Source of the DNA: Ochotona curzoniae
Lineage: Eukaryota; Chordata; Mammalia; Lagomorpha; Ochotonidae
Length of the DNA: 64,000 nt
Assembly (NCBI RefSeq): GCF_017591425.1
Contig: NW_024465777.1
Span: 5,642,001 to 5,706,000 of the forward strand
Reading direction: 5' to 3'
The notes beneath the pieces were generated by a model. That model did not search any database and had not been told where the DNA came from. It worked only from the letters and a program-made list of their open reading frames with translations. This document shows positions 1 to 11,400 of this stretch, piece after piece (the first letter of the stretch is position 1; the number at the start of each line of letters is the position of its first letter). The translations under genes and the position numbers were made by a program.

Positions 1-46
1 AGGATCCAAGGCAAGGATTTAGCCATTAGGCTATAGTGACAGACCC
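1..46 (-). mobile_element. CSINE, cut by window edge
   Basis: Only the 5' end of the element (caaggcaaggatttagccat ... aggctatagtg) is inside the window. Confidence 0.75.
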
Positions 47-812
47 TAAGCACAATTCTTAGACAGAGATTGGTCACCTTACCTAGCTTGCTGGGAAGGA
101 AGCCATCAGTGAGGTGTGACTGGTGACTTCTTCCTAAGTCTCCCCAGAATCTGAAAGCTTGTCTCCTTGCTGTCTCCTGACAAAATTGGAAACCTGAAGG
201 AAGCGAAGCTGATACTTTGATCTGGCCAAAGGCTTTTGGAGAAACAAGCAGTTTGCATTCTCTTAAAGAGACTTCATTTTTATTTTGTGATAAAACTTGA
301 AATCACATTGAATTATCCAATCAGTCTGGTTAGAATGACTGTAATGAAACATAAAGGAACAGCAAAAGCTAGCAAGGATATGGAGAATGAGAAATTTATA
401 TATATACTGTTGGCATGGATGAGTAAATGAGTACAGACCCCAGGGACAACAGCTGGGAAGTTCCTAAAACCAATCAACAGAGTCCTGTCTGCCACAGGAC
501 GCGGCAGTCCCAGGGCTGGGTGCACGACAGAAGGAACGAAATCAGAGTCGCCAGTGCCCTCACACTGGATGTGGCACGTCTCACGGCAGCCGAGGTGTGG
601 GATCCACCCCGGTGTCCACCGATGCATGAATGTGCAAAGGAAATGTGGTGCAGACTCACAACACAATGTCACTCTGCCATGGAAAAGAATGAGAGCCTGA
701 CATTTGCAACAACGTGGGTGGACGTGCCAAGGGACGTAGCTGGACACAGAAAGACAAATACTGCGCATTTTCACTCACATGTGAAAGCTGAACCAAAGTT
801 GGATTCCAGTCA
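47..812. other. Intergenic, nothing recognised
   Basis: Unique-looking sequence without exon signals or a clear repeat. An open frame at 427-840 has no recognisable protein features and ends in the SINE fragment. Confidence 0.5.
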
Positions 813-915
813 GGGCCTGGCATTATGGTGGAGCAGTTAAAGCCTCCGCCATCCTGAAGCGATGCAGGTTCTGGTCCTGACTGCTCCCCTTCCAAATCAG
901 CACCCTGTTAGTGAC
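813..915 (+). mobile_element. Old CSINE 5' fragment
   Basis: gggcctggcattatggtgga then the diverged tRNA-like head to ctgctccccttcc. The 3' half is missing. Confidence 0.6.
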
Positions 916-1061
916 CCAGATGGAGCCTGTGGCTTCAGCCTGGCCCAGCCCAGGCTGTCATGTAATGTTATCATCTTGAGAGTGAAGCAGCGGATGGAAG
1001 GCTTCTCTTGCTGTCTCCCCCTCCCCAAATCCAATTTTCAACATAATTAATTAATCTTTAT

Positions 1062-1352
1062 GGGGCTGGCACATGGCATGATAGGCTAAGCCTCAACCTG
1101 CAGTGCCAACATGCGGGTTAGCTGCCAGTTTGAGTCCTAGCTGCTCCACTTCTCATCCAGCTCTCTGCTTGTAGCCTGGGAAAGCAGCAGAGGATGGTCC
1201 AAGTCCTTGGGACCCTGCACCCACATGGAAGATCAGCTTCAGACTGCTCAGCTCTGGCCATTGTGACCTTAGGGGAGTAAACCAGGGGATGGAGGATCTC
1301 TCTGTCTCTGTCTCTTCTTCTCTCTGTAAATACGTCTCTCAAATAAATACAA
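1062..1352 (+). mobile_element. CSINE, older subtype
   Basis: It has the cctgcagtgccaacatgcgg head and a ctcaaataaatac tail. First of a head-to-tail series. Confidence 0.85.
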
Positions 1353-1385
1353 CTTTTAACTTTTTAAAATTTTTAATTCATTATT

Positions 1386-1445
1386 TTTTAAAGATCTTAA
1401 AAAATTTATTGGAAAGTCAGATATACAGAGAGGAGGATAGATAGA
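1386..1445 (-). mobile_element. CSINE 3'-end fragment
   Basis: tttattggaaagtcagatat then acagagaggagg only. Confidence 0.7.
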
Positions 1446-1479
1446 TAAATAGATAAAATTTTAAAAACAAGTTTATTTC

Positions 1480-1818
1480 GGGCCCAGTGGCATGGCCTAG
1501 CAGCTAAAGTCCTTGCCTTGAATGAGCCAGGATCCCATATGGGCACAGGTTCTGTGGTCCCGGCAGCTCCATTTCCCTTCCAGCTCCCTGCTTGTGGCCT
1601 GAGAAAGCAGTCGAGGACGGCCCAAAGCTTTGGGACCCTGCACCAGTGTGGGATACCCGGAAGAAGTTCCTGGATCCTAGCTTTGGATAGGCATAGCATT
1701 GGCCGTTGTGCTCACTTGGGGAGTGAATCATCGGACAGAAGATCTTCCTCTCTGTCTCTCCTCCTCTCTGTATATCTAACTTTCCAATAAATAAAAAATT
1801 AATCTTACAAAAAAAAAG
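1480..1818 (+). mobile_element. CSINE, young subtype, full length
   Basis: cccagtggcatggcctagca to ccaataaataaaaaattaat. Flanked by aagtttatttc and aagttcatttc. Confidence 0.93.
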
Positions 1819-1827
1819 TTCATTTCA

Positions 1828-2163
1828 GGCCCAATGCAGTAGCCTAGTGGCTAAAGTCCTCGCCATGTGCACACGCTGGGATCCCATATGGGTACCGGTT
1901 CTAACTCCAGCAGGCCCCGCTTCCTATCAGCTCCCTGCTTGTGGCCTGAGAGAGTAGTCGAGGACAGCCCAAAGCCTTGGGACCCTGCACCCATGTGGGA
2001 GACCCGGAGGAGGCTTCTGGCTCATGGCTTCAGATCAGCTCAGCTCTGACCATTGTGGCTGCTTGGGGAGTGAATCAACAGATGAAAGATCTTCCTTTTC
2101 ATTCTCTCCTCCTCTTTGTATATCTGACTTCCCAAATTAAAAAAAAAAATCTTTAAAAAAAAG
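1828..2163 (+). mobile_element. CSINE, young subtype, full length
   Basis: Inserted directly behind the preceding copy; the tail is degenerate (cccaaattaaaaaaaaa). Confidence 0.93.
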
Positions 2164-2427
2164 AAGTTAATTGCATAGGCATAGAGACTAGGCTAGAAGG
2201 CACTAGAATAAGGAAGCCAGGGAAGGACGAAGGAGGTGAGTAACGGGCTCTCAAATACAGTTAGGAAAAGTGTGCTCTAGTGGCACAGCATGGTGTGATG
2301 TATCAATTATATAGAATAGTTAATTCTGTATTCTGTGTATTCATTATATAGTTCACAATTAATCACATATCTTATCTAGAGCTGGAAGACGGAAGTTTGA
2401 AAGTTTCCAACACACAGAAATGTTGAT

Positions 2428-2724
2428 GGGGTTGGTGTTGTGGTGTAGCACATTAAGATGGCACCCAAGTTCTGGCTGTTCTATTTCTGAACCTACTCCC
2501 TAATAATGTGTCTGGGAAAGCAGCAGCAGATGGCCAATGTGTGGGCGGCTGCACCAACGTGGGGGACCCAGAAGAAGATCCTGGCTCCTGGCTTCTGCCT
2601 GGCATATCCCCTGCCACTGCAGCTGTTTGGAGAGTAAACCAGCAGATGGGAGATTTGCTCTCTCTCTCTCTAACTCTGCCTTTCAAATAAATGATCTAGA
2701 TCTTAAAATAAATAAATAAATAAA
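2428..2724 (+). mobile_element. CSINE, older subtype
   Basis: ggttggtgttgtggtgtagc head; tail (aaat)n. Confidence 0.85.
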
Positions 2725-2853
2725 TGCTAACTATTCAAGGAGATGCAAATGTTTGCTTACTTGGACTTACTCGAGACATGTGTGTACATGGATGGATTTG
2801 TCACATTGTACCCCACAAGGTGTACAATTATTAAGTCTCAAGTAGAAATAAAA

Positions 2854-3176
2854 GGGGTGGGGGTGTTGCAGTGCGGTGGGTTTAGCTGCTTCCTGGGATG
2901 CTGGCATCCCAAACTGGAGGGCCTTGTTCAAGCCTCAGTTGCTCCACTTCCAATCCATCTCCCTGCTAATACACCTGTGTAAGTAATGGAAAATGACCAA
3001 ATGCTTGGACCCCTGTGCCCATATGGGAAACCGCAATGGAGTTCAGCCTGGCCCAGTCTTGTCTGTTGGGGTCCTTTGGGAAGTGAACCAGGAGATACAA
3101 GATCTCTGTTTTTCTGTGTCTCTCCCCTCTCTGTCATTCTACCTTTCAAATAAATAAAGTTTTTTTTTTAAAAAAT
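2854..3176 (+). mobile_element. CSINE, older subtype
   Basis: ggggtgttgcagtgcggtgg to ctttcaaataaataaag and a T-rich end. Confidence 0.85.
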
Positions 3177-3199
3177 GAACACATCACCACACAATGTAT

Positions 3200-3310
3200 G
3201 AATGTTGATTTGTTTCTTTTTCTTTTTTTTTTTTTATTAATTACATGGCATTATGTGACACAGTTTCACGGGCTCTGGGATTCCTCCAACCCCTCCCCGA
3301 ATGTTGATTT
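3200..3310 (-). mobile_element. Very short 5'-truncated L1 3' end with target-site duplication
   Basis: An 87-bp insert (3212-3298) in minus orientation: an impure poly(T), attaattacatggcattatg, then the gggattcctccaacccctcccc end seen in lagomorph L1 3'UTRs (from memory). It is bounded by a perfect 12-bp direct repeat gaatgttgattt (3200-3211 and 3299-3310). Confidence 0.75.
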
Positions 3311-3619
3311 CAATAGATCCGTAAACAAATGATGAGGAAATTAGGAAAATCTGAACAGTGAGTGGCCATCCCTCTGGTGGTGCTAAGGAATTACTGCCTT
3401 TTCTTCTTCTTTTAAGTCCACTAATGGCATTGTCATCACGCTGGGAACCAAGGGGTCACACCCTTTAGAGTTACACACTGAGGCGTTCACGGTCAGGAGG
3501 ATGTGGTCGCTGAAATTTACTTAGATGAAGTGATACTGCAGGGGAGTTCACCCTCACCGTTATAGGTTCCTCACACCAGGTCTCTCCTTCCGCTTATGCC
3601 TGACAATTCCTTCTTCTTT

Positions 3620-3861
3620 TTAGATTGATTGGCCTAAAATGCCCACAGCAGGCAGCCCTGGGCCAGGTCAAAGGCAGGAGTCCAGGGCCTCGGCACAGGA
3701 GGGGCAGGGACCCGAGGACTTGGCTTATCACGTGTTGTCTCCCAAGCACAGGAACGGGGAGCTGGCTAGGGAGCAGCAGGTCAGGGACTTGAACCCAGCT
3801 CTCCAAACTACACTGTCAGCATTCTGAGCAGCACCTTAACCTACTGTACCACCACACCCAG
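3620..3861 (-). mobile_element. Old, diverged CSINE
   Basis: Recognised by gggacttgaacccagctctc and the terminal taccaccacacccagc; the middle is poorly conserved. Confidence 0.6.
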
Positions 3862-3944
3862 CTCTCTCTTTTTTAAATGCAGACTTAAAAATGATTTACT
3901 GGTGCTAAGGTATGTTTAAAGTTAGACAATCTTCTTGTGCCCTC

Positions 3945-4373
3945 TGAGACATCCTTTTAACCACATGATAGGTCATCTCATAAGAATAATTTCTTAAATT
4001 TCATTTATTATTAATTTTTATTGCAAAGTCAGATATACAGAGAGGAGGAGAGAAAGAGAGGAAGATCTTCCAACTGCTGATTCACTCCTCAAGTGGCCAC
4101 AATGGCCGGAGCTGAGCCGATCCAAAGCTAGGAGCCAGGAGCTTCTTCTGGGTCTCTCACGTTGGTGCAGGGTGCCAAGGCTTTGTGCCATTCTTGACTG
4201 CTTCTCCAGGCCACAAGGATGAGAAGCAGGGCCACCGGGACACAAACCTGGACCCATATGGGATCCCGATAGTTGCAAGGTGAGGCCTTTCTTTAGCAGC
4301 CACTAAGTTACTACACAGGGCCCCTGAGATATCATTTTAAAACACTGTTAGGTCATCTTGTAAGAATAATTTC
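3945..4373. repeat. Long imperfect direct repeat flanking a CSINE
   Basis: Two equal-length 49-bp copies (3945-3993, 4325-4373), about 10 mismatches and no gaps, both beginning tgaga and ending taagaataatttc. Confidence 0.85.
3994..4324 (-). mobile_element. CSINE, young subtype, inside a 49-bp direct repeat
   Basis: Full length, from ttattgcaaagtcagatata to ctacacagggcccc. The flanks 3945-3993 and 4325-4373 are about 80% identical to each other. Confidence 0.9.
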
Positions 4374-4944
4374 CACTCAAATGTAGGAAGCGTAACAAGG
4401 GACAAGACTGCTGTTGGGCAATTTCAAATAGAAAATGTTAAAAAAGGGTTAAGACCGTGTCTCCTCCCGGAAGCACCATCACCAACCTCATCCTTGGTCT
4501 GAGTCAGACCTCTCCTGCAGGCTTGGCACTTCCTCCAGCTCAGCTGCAGCTCCCACCCCTTCAGCCACCCTCGGGAGGTGGGCACTGCCTGACATCACCT
4601 CCCTCGTGCCAATGAAGGAAGGAGAGTTAATGAAGGAGGCCCAGTGTCTAGCCGTTACACTGTGCTGTTTGAGCATCTTCAACCCGCAGGTAAGTCCCTT
4701 CACTAGCTGAGTCCAGCCCACTCCTGCATGTTGGTCAGTTCCATGGGTGGGACAGTGCAAACCCTCCCGGAGTAGACAGGTTCTGCAGAGGCGGGCTCTC
4801 TGTGAACGATGTGGGGTGTGCTCCCCAGCGATGCTAGCTGCTGGCTGTCTCTGAAACATCACCAATCTCTCTGCAGATGACAGAGACCCTACTAACCCGT
4901 CTAAAAGTCCTTCAGTATGGATGGGTGGTGGTTGTGGTGGAGTG
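4374..4944. other. Intergenic DNA upstream of the SMPDL3B promoter
   Basis: Unique, moderately GC-rich DNA without a recognised gene. A 154-codon minus frame at 4488-4952 shows no known domain and is probably chance. Confidence 0.4.
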
Positions 4945-5051
4945 CTTCCCAAAGTTCATGGAAAAAATGAATTAAAAGGTAGACTTCATTGTTTTATTTG
5001 GTGCAGCTGACATTTGAAATCTGAAAGCGTGACTACTATCTGCACGTGAAG
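4945..5051 (-). mobile_element. Mariner-like MITE, copy 1
   Basis: cttcccaaagttcatggaaa ... aattaaaaggtag ... tttggtgca is the reverse of the element at 41061 (tgcacc ... ctaccttttaatt). The right arm is eroded. Confidence 0.5.
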
Positions 5052-5099
5052 ACCCCTCCTACACAGACATTGCAAAATTTTGTTTTTGTTGCACCAAAT

Positions 5100-5339
5100 G
5101 CATCTATTTGAAGCGTTATCTGACTCCATTACCTGCCAGGCATGAGTCGCTGCTTCTCCGAGGCCAAAGGCTGCTCACCCCCTGCTGGGCGAAGGGGGAA
5201 AAGCAAGAGGAGCCTGCAATGCCTCTGGGATTGATTGCCTGGAACAGGAAGGGAAGCTCTGCCTCGCAAGTGGATTGAGCAACGCGTCAGCAAGCTCGCA
5301 GTGCGCACACAGCAGCTGCCGGAGATCCTGCCAACTCCG

Positions 5340-5370
<31 letters not shown>

Positions 5371-5385
5371 TGTGAGCCCCACAGG
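5100..5385 (+). promoter_or_regulatory. SMPDL3B: Probable SMPDL3B promoter and 5'UTR
   Basis: This non-repeat stretch directly upstream of the start codon is moderately GC-rich with few CpGs and no clear TATA box. It holds an ETS-like acaggaaggg (about 5243-5252) and runs into a TG microsatellite before the ATG. The TSS cannot be placed from sequence alone; the assignment rests on position. Confidence 0.35.
5339..5374. repeat. TG microsatellite adjoining the SMPDL3B start codon
   Basis: About 17 TG units with one TA interruption. It ends about ten bases before the ATG at 5386, so it is probably in the 5'UTR. Confidence 0.9.
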
Positions 5386-5446
5386 ATGACCCTGCTCACC
5401 TGTCTGGTTTTCCTGGTCCAGTGGGGAGCCACTAGCGCTGCATCAG
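5386..5446 (+). CDS. SMPDL3B: SMPDL3B coding exon 1 (signal peptide)
   Basis: It encodes residues 1-20, the signal peptide, and ends one base into codon 21 before donor gtgaga. A TG microsatellite lies about ten bases upstream of the ATG and another begins about 20 bp downstream of the donor. Any upstream noncoding exon cannot be seen from sequence. Confidence 0.93.
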
Positions 5447-8400
5447 GTGAGACACTTCGAATGCCTGGGGTGTGTGTGTGTGTCTGGTGTGGGTATGTGT
5501 GTGTGTGTGTGTGTCTTTGTTTTGAGCCTTGAGCCCTGGATCCCTGAGCCCACTGGAAGTGAAACATGGTGCTAAGGATAGCGAGGCAGGCTGGCAGGTG
5601 TGAGGACTGTGAGAACCTGAAGACTTTCAAGTGGGGGCCGGGGAGGGATGCTGACTTTGCTAAGAGGTGGGTGCCTGAGAGCTAGCCAAGTAGTGAAGGC
5701 AGAGGTGGCTAGGAGGAGAGCTCACGCGGCAGACATGGAGCAAAGGCCTTCTGGGTGCCTGGTTCTCGGAGCCCAGGAGAGGGCAGAGTCCCGGCCCTGT
5801 GGACAGAAAACAAGTCCAGGGCAGCACCATACAGAGTGCTCCAGGCAGATAAGAAACATGACAGAGAAGATGAAAATGAAGAGCAGGACTAGGGATTGCA
5901 GGGACAGGGGTGCTTCCAGGGGAGCCAGCTCAGAGCTCCCCTGACGCAGAGAGTCAGAGAGCCATCTGGGAAGAACATTCCAAAGAGAGGACAGGACATG
6001 TGTGTGAGGGGGAGCAGGGCAGCTGTGGACGCAGGAGGGACAGCGGGGTGGGGCTGGCGCCTGCGCACGGCCAGCTTCACCAAGCATGTCAAGGACTCAG
6101 TGACCCCAGGACATGCCTAGGCGGATGCGCCCTTGGACCTGCCTGGGCTGTTGTGTCACAGGGAAACCATCACGGGTAAGACACCAAGCCTTTCCTGGTG
6201 TCAGCACCAGAGGCAACACCTAGCAGTCCCACAGTCCCTGGCAGGGCACCCGAGGATGGGGGGTTCTCCTTGTTGAAGGAGAAGCAACAAGATCCCGCCC
6301 CATGGAGGTGGCTGCCAGGCTCCAGGGGAACCAGGGTGGCAGACAATGCCCTCAACCTGGATGAATGTGCTGATGCAGAGAGAGGAAAGAGCTTAGGTGA
6401 TTTCAGGATGGGGATGGGTGGGAAAGGGGAGTGGGGGTGCAGCTGAGGAAAATGAAGGTCAGATGGTCACGCACCTGCCAAGGATCCCACAGCCAGAAGA
6501 TGGAGCCAGATGCGGCCCAGCTGTCTCGCGCTGTGTGCCCTTGGACTCAGCCTCTTGGGAAGCTGGGCTCCACAGGCAGTATTTTTTCTCTTTCCTCCCA
6601 ACTTGCCAGAAGGTAGACACTGTCGTTGTAGGACAGAAGTAAACTGAAGAAGAGTTCCAACCCCTTGAAGTGCTTTGGACTCCGGCCTTCTTCTCAAGGC
6701 CTCCGGCTACAGCACTCACACCTGCTTGTGCGCCAGATTTCGGGGTTTCTCTTCTGCTTTCCTCAACCTAGAGCCAGGACAGGGAGCCTGCCTCCCACGC
6801 CAGCCAGCCTCCACTCTGCAGAGCGGCACGACTGGTTCTTCCAGGGAAGGTTAGCAAGGCAGGCTGAGAGAGCAGGCCAGGTGAGGCAGGGGGAGGGTAG
6901 TGAAAGTTCCTGAGGGCGGAGCTGTGGTGTGAGAAGACAAAGACCCACGCTGGGCACCGGGGCTGGTGAGTGTTAGCAAGGGGACCCCACCTGGCCAGAG
7001 GGCCTCCGGCTGCACAGGAGGAAGGAGGGTGTTTTGAGTTTGAGCTGAGCGTCTGTAGCAAGAGACTGAGGGGGGCACCCAGAGCACTTAGGGTGTGGGC
7101 TTTGTACAAGAGCAGCTAACATGCTGGCATACCGGATAAAGCTGCCACCTTGATGCCAGCATCCCACAAGGGAGCTGGTTCAAAGCCCGGCTGCTCCTCT
7201 TCTGGCCCAGCTCCCCACTAATACACCTGGGAGAAGATAGCCCAAGGACCTGGGCCCACCTGCACCCACCTGGGAGCCTGGAAGAAACCCTGGGAGCTGG
7301 GCTTCGGTGTGTGTGGCCATGCAGGGGAGGGAACCAGCAAGTGCAAGGAAGTTGGCTCTCTCGTTGGGAGATCTCTGTTTCCCTGCTTTTCTTCCTTCCT
7401 TCTTCCTTCCCTTCCCACCCTCTCTTCCTTCCTCCTTTCCTTCCTTCCTTCCTTCCTTCCTTCCTTCCTTCCTTCCTCTCTCTTTCTTAGCAGATATGAA
7501 GCCAGCAGCCTCCTCTGAATTGCCCACGTGGATGCAGGATCCCAAGGCTTTGGCCTGTCCTTGATTGCTCTCCCAGGCCACAAGCAGGGAGGTGGATGGG
7601 AAGTGGGGCCTGCCAGGATTAGAACTGGCGCCCATATGGGAGCCCAGCACATGCAAGGTGAAGACTTTAGCTGCTAGGCTACCATGCCGGGCCCAGGAAT
7701 ATTTTAAGTAAAGCTCTGTGCCTATATTTGGGGGGTGGGGAAAGCACCCCAGGAGTTTTGTTGGTGCTCCTCCACTGTGACCACCTCGAACCTCAGCTGG
7801 CCTTACACATGGCCCCTCATTATTTCTTGAAGGTCTGAATAATGGCTGAAGAGAGGGTAAATGTTCTGTAAACCTTTTAGACACAATTCTTACAATAGTT
7901 ATGATTCTATACGTATATCCAAGGTCACATTGCTAGCTAGTGACAAAATGAAGTGTACCTTGATTGTCTTTGTTGCAGTGTGTGTGCCAGTAGCTCAGCT
8001 ATCCCATCTGTACAATGGGTACATCAGTAACTGGATCTCATGCTGTCACAGACTGCAGAGCAAGCCCCTGGCACCCAGCAGGTACTAGGTAAATGGCAGG
8101 TGCCTGTGTCTGACCGCAGGCAAGCTCACCTTCCAGCTGTTTGAAGGCTTTCTTGAGTTTTAGGAATGACTTCTGGGAATTCCCTGATTACAAGTCATTG
8201 TAAGAGGATGCCATACTGTCATATGACTTGAATGACATTTCCATATTGCTTTTGAAAAGCCTGATCTTCATGGCATAGTTCTCATTTTTCTTGTACTTTC
8301 GAAGTGAATGTTTTTAACTACTATGTGCCCACGGGCCTTGCAGAGCTATTGGGCCCCGGGCAGGAGGGTGAGGAGCCCTTCAGGCTGTCCTGGCATGTGA

Positions 8401-11400
8401 ATGGAGCTGAGTTCTCAGTAGGAAGGTGAGAAGGCGCAGTGTTCACCAGCCCTCCGCTTTGAGAAGGCTCCTGCGAAGACGCATCTGTCCATGCTTTCGT
8501 TCTACGTATTTGCCTGCCCCCACCCCTGCACTACACCTGCAGGGGACAGCAGCAGAGGGGACACAGGGGCTGGCTGGGGCAGGACATGGCCACTCCTGTC
8601 CTCTCCTGGTCCTGTCTCCTGTAGGCTGGGGCAAGTTGTTTTTGTCTTCACAGCCACAGGCAGTGGGGCTTGGAACTCTCGCCCTCCCTCATTCCCGAGA
8701 CCTGGCACCAGATCCCTGGTGTTATCAATGACGAATGCACTGTGAACAGCAGGTCGTGGCTCTCGGTGCACTTTGGAGTGATGCTTGTGTGCTTTCTCAG
8801 CCTCCAGCGCTCAGCAGCATGGCTCCTGGGGCATCTGCACTGAACTGAGAGCTCAGGGCAGGCCTCTCCGCAGGAGGAAGGGGAAGTGCCAGGTTCCCAG
8901 CTGTCTCATTCCTGACCCCAAGGTCGTTGCAGGAAACCACAAGGCATGTAAGAGAACTTCCTTCACCGGCCCTTTCTCTTGTTTTATGTGAGGCTCAAAG
9001 AGACTTTGTGAAACCAGAGACCAAATGGCTTCCCCAAAAACCCTGCTAGGTTAGACACCATCTCCCACCTCCCCACCCGGGGTCCTGGAGTCCAGACCTT
9101 CATCTCTTTCTGCCAACTGGAGCCTACTGCCTTTGCTGCAGTGCCTCAGCATTATTTTTCTTCTTCTTCTTCTTTTTTTTTTTTTTTTACAAATAAAGAT
9201 GTATTTTTATTGGAAAGGCAGATTTACAGACAGAAAGAGAGACAAAGATCTTCCATCTGCTCTTTCACTCCCCAAGTGGTTGCAACAGCCAGAACTAAAT
9301 CAATCCAAAACCAGGAGCCAGGAACCTCCTCTAGGTCTCCCACACAGGTGCAGGGTCCCAAGGCTTTGGGCCATCCTTGACTGCTTTCCAAGGTCACCAG
9401 CAGGAAGCTGGGTGGGAAGTGGAGCAGCCAAGACATGAACCACCGCCCATGTGGGATACTGGTGCTTGTCAGGGGAGAATTAGCCTGTTGAGCCATGTGC
9501 AGCCCTATTTTTTTTTTTTTTAGATTTATTTATGTATTTGGAAGTCACATAGAGAGATGATTGAGGGAAAGAGAGAGATCTTTTCTATTTTTAAGATGTA
9601 TTTATTTTTATTGGAAAGTCAGATATACAGAGAGGAGGAGAAACAGAGATGAATATGTTCTATCCATAGATTCACTCCCCAAGTGACTGCAATGGCCGGA
9701 GCTGAACTGATCTGAAGCCAGGAGCTCAGAGTTGCTTCAGGATCTCAAGGCTTTGAGCCATCCTCAACTGTTTTTCCAGGCCACAGACAGGGAGCTGGAT
9801 GGGAAACAGGGCTGCCGGGATTTGAACTGGTGCCCATATGGGATACCAGTGTCATAGGTGGTGGCTTTACCTGCTTTGCCATAGTGTCGGCTCCAGTACC
9901 TGCACATTCTATTATGAATCTCATCGGCATAACATAACCACACCCGTGGGCCTGACAACACTGACCACAGCTTTGGAGTCAGAGAGGCCTAAGTTGCTGC
10001 CTCAGTTTATCCACAAAATGATCATAGGAACCTCTGCCTCATGGAAAAGCCACGAGCAGGAAATGACGTAACCCCGAGGATGGCCAGCTGCCGTTCTCCA
10101 AGTGGCCGCTGGCCTCAGTCCCGCAGTTTCCTCCCATTGTCTGCTCCGACGCCCAGGCCCTGTGATGGGTGCCGAGGACCCAGAGACGACTAGAGGGACT
10201 CCGCGTACTCACGAACTCGTGTGGGCAGGAGGGAAGGGTGATGGGCAGCCAGCAACACGATTTCATCCAGGAAGCATTCCTAATGGATTTTTAAACTTTG
10301 AATGGCTGAAAGGGAGAAAGAGAAAGAGATCTTGTATCCAATGGCTTACCGCCCCACCCACCCACCCACCAAATGCTCACAGTTGGGCAGGGTTACAGTG
10401 AAGCCAGCAGCCTGGGACTGAATCCAGGTCTGCCTCGTGAGGGGCTGGGACCCAAGTACTTGAGCCATCCCTGCTCCCCCCACCCTTCAGGGGCACAGCA
10501 GTTGGATGGAAAGCAGAGGAGCTGGGCCATGCACTGGGAACTTAATGGGGGAGCCTCTACCCGGACCGCCTCCCCGACAGTTTCATAGCTGGAGGGAGGT
10601 GAGAGCTAGCAGCCAGAGCAGTGAAGCAGGGGGAAGTGCCGTTCGGGGTGGTCTGGGTGGCCTTCTCTGAGGAAGTGACCTGGGGCGTGGAGATGAATGA
10701 GGAGGAGGAAGCAGCTACTTGGTGACCTGGGGAAGACCTGCAGGTCTGGGAGAGGCCCCAGAGAGGCCAGGTACCATTGAGCTCACTGAGATGTGCAACG
10801 CCCGCCTCCACCATGAGGAGCCCAAAGGGGTGGTATCACCCATCCGCCCGGGTACTGTCTCTGCCTGCCACTCTGGCCTCTTCTGGGGACACAGGCACCA
10901 CCATGAAGTGTGAGGGAGGCACTGTCCACGTGCTGCCTGGCACCTGACTACAGAAACCTGTGCCTCCATCCCAACACAGCAGGCTTAGTCACAGAGGCAC
11001 CTGGCAGGCTAGCGTCCCGAGGACCAGAGTACTCTGTGGTCTCAGCTAGTGGAGAAGGAGCCTGTCTAAGGCCACAACAGCTTCTGAGGAAGCAGGAGAC
11101 CCACACACAAGAGATGAGTGCCAGCCTCATGCCGCCAGCCGGCCCTGGGGGCCTGGGGCAGCGGCAGGTGCCTCTTGCTCGCAGCATGGGCCTCAGGGCC
11201 TGCAAAGCCCAGCGCCAGCTGCCTGCTTCCTGTCTGGAACACAGTGGGGAGTGGTGAGGACAGCCAGCTGGACCATGCTGGTCAGAAAGATCCATCACTT
11301 ACACCTGAAGGAGAACAAGTTTGGCTCGAGAGAGGCGAAAAGCACATCCAGGAGGACAGGTCAGGGAGTGCGGGGGTGGGGGTCAGGGCCAACTGCCCCG

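Noticed and set aside
5175..5630. Minus and plus open frames across the TG tracts
   Set aside because: The His-Thr and Cys-Val repeats are simple translations of TG/CA microsatellites.
7180..7884. 234-codon minus open frame
   Set aside because: It is a translation of an opposed CSINE pair plus the CTTCC tract, giving a Lys/Glu/Gly-Arg repeat artefact.
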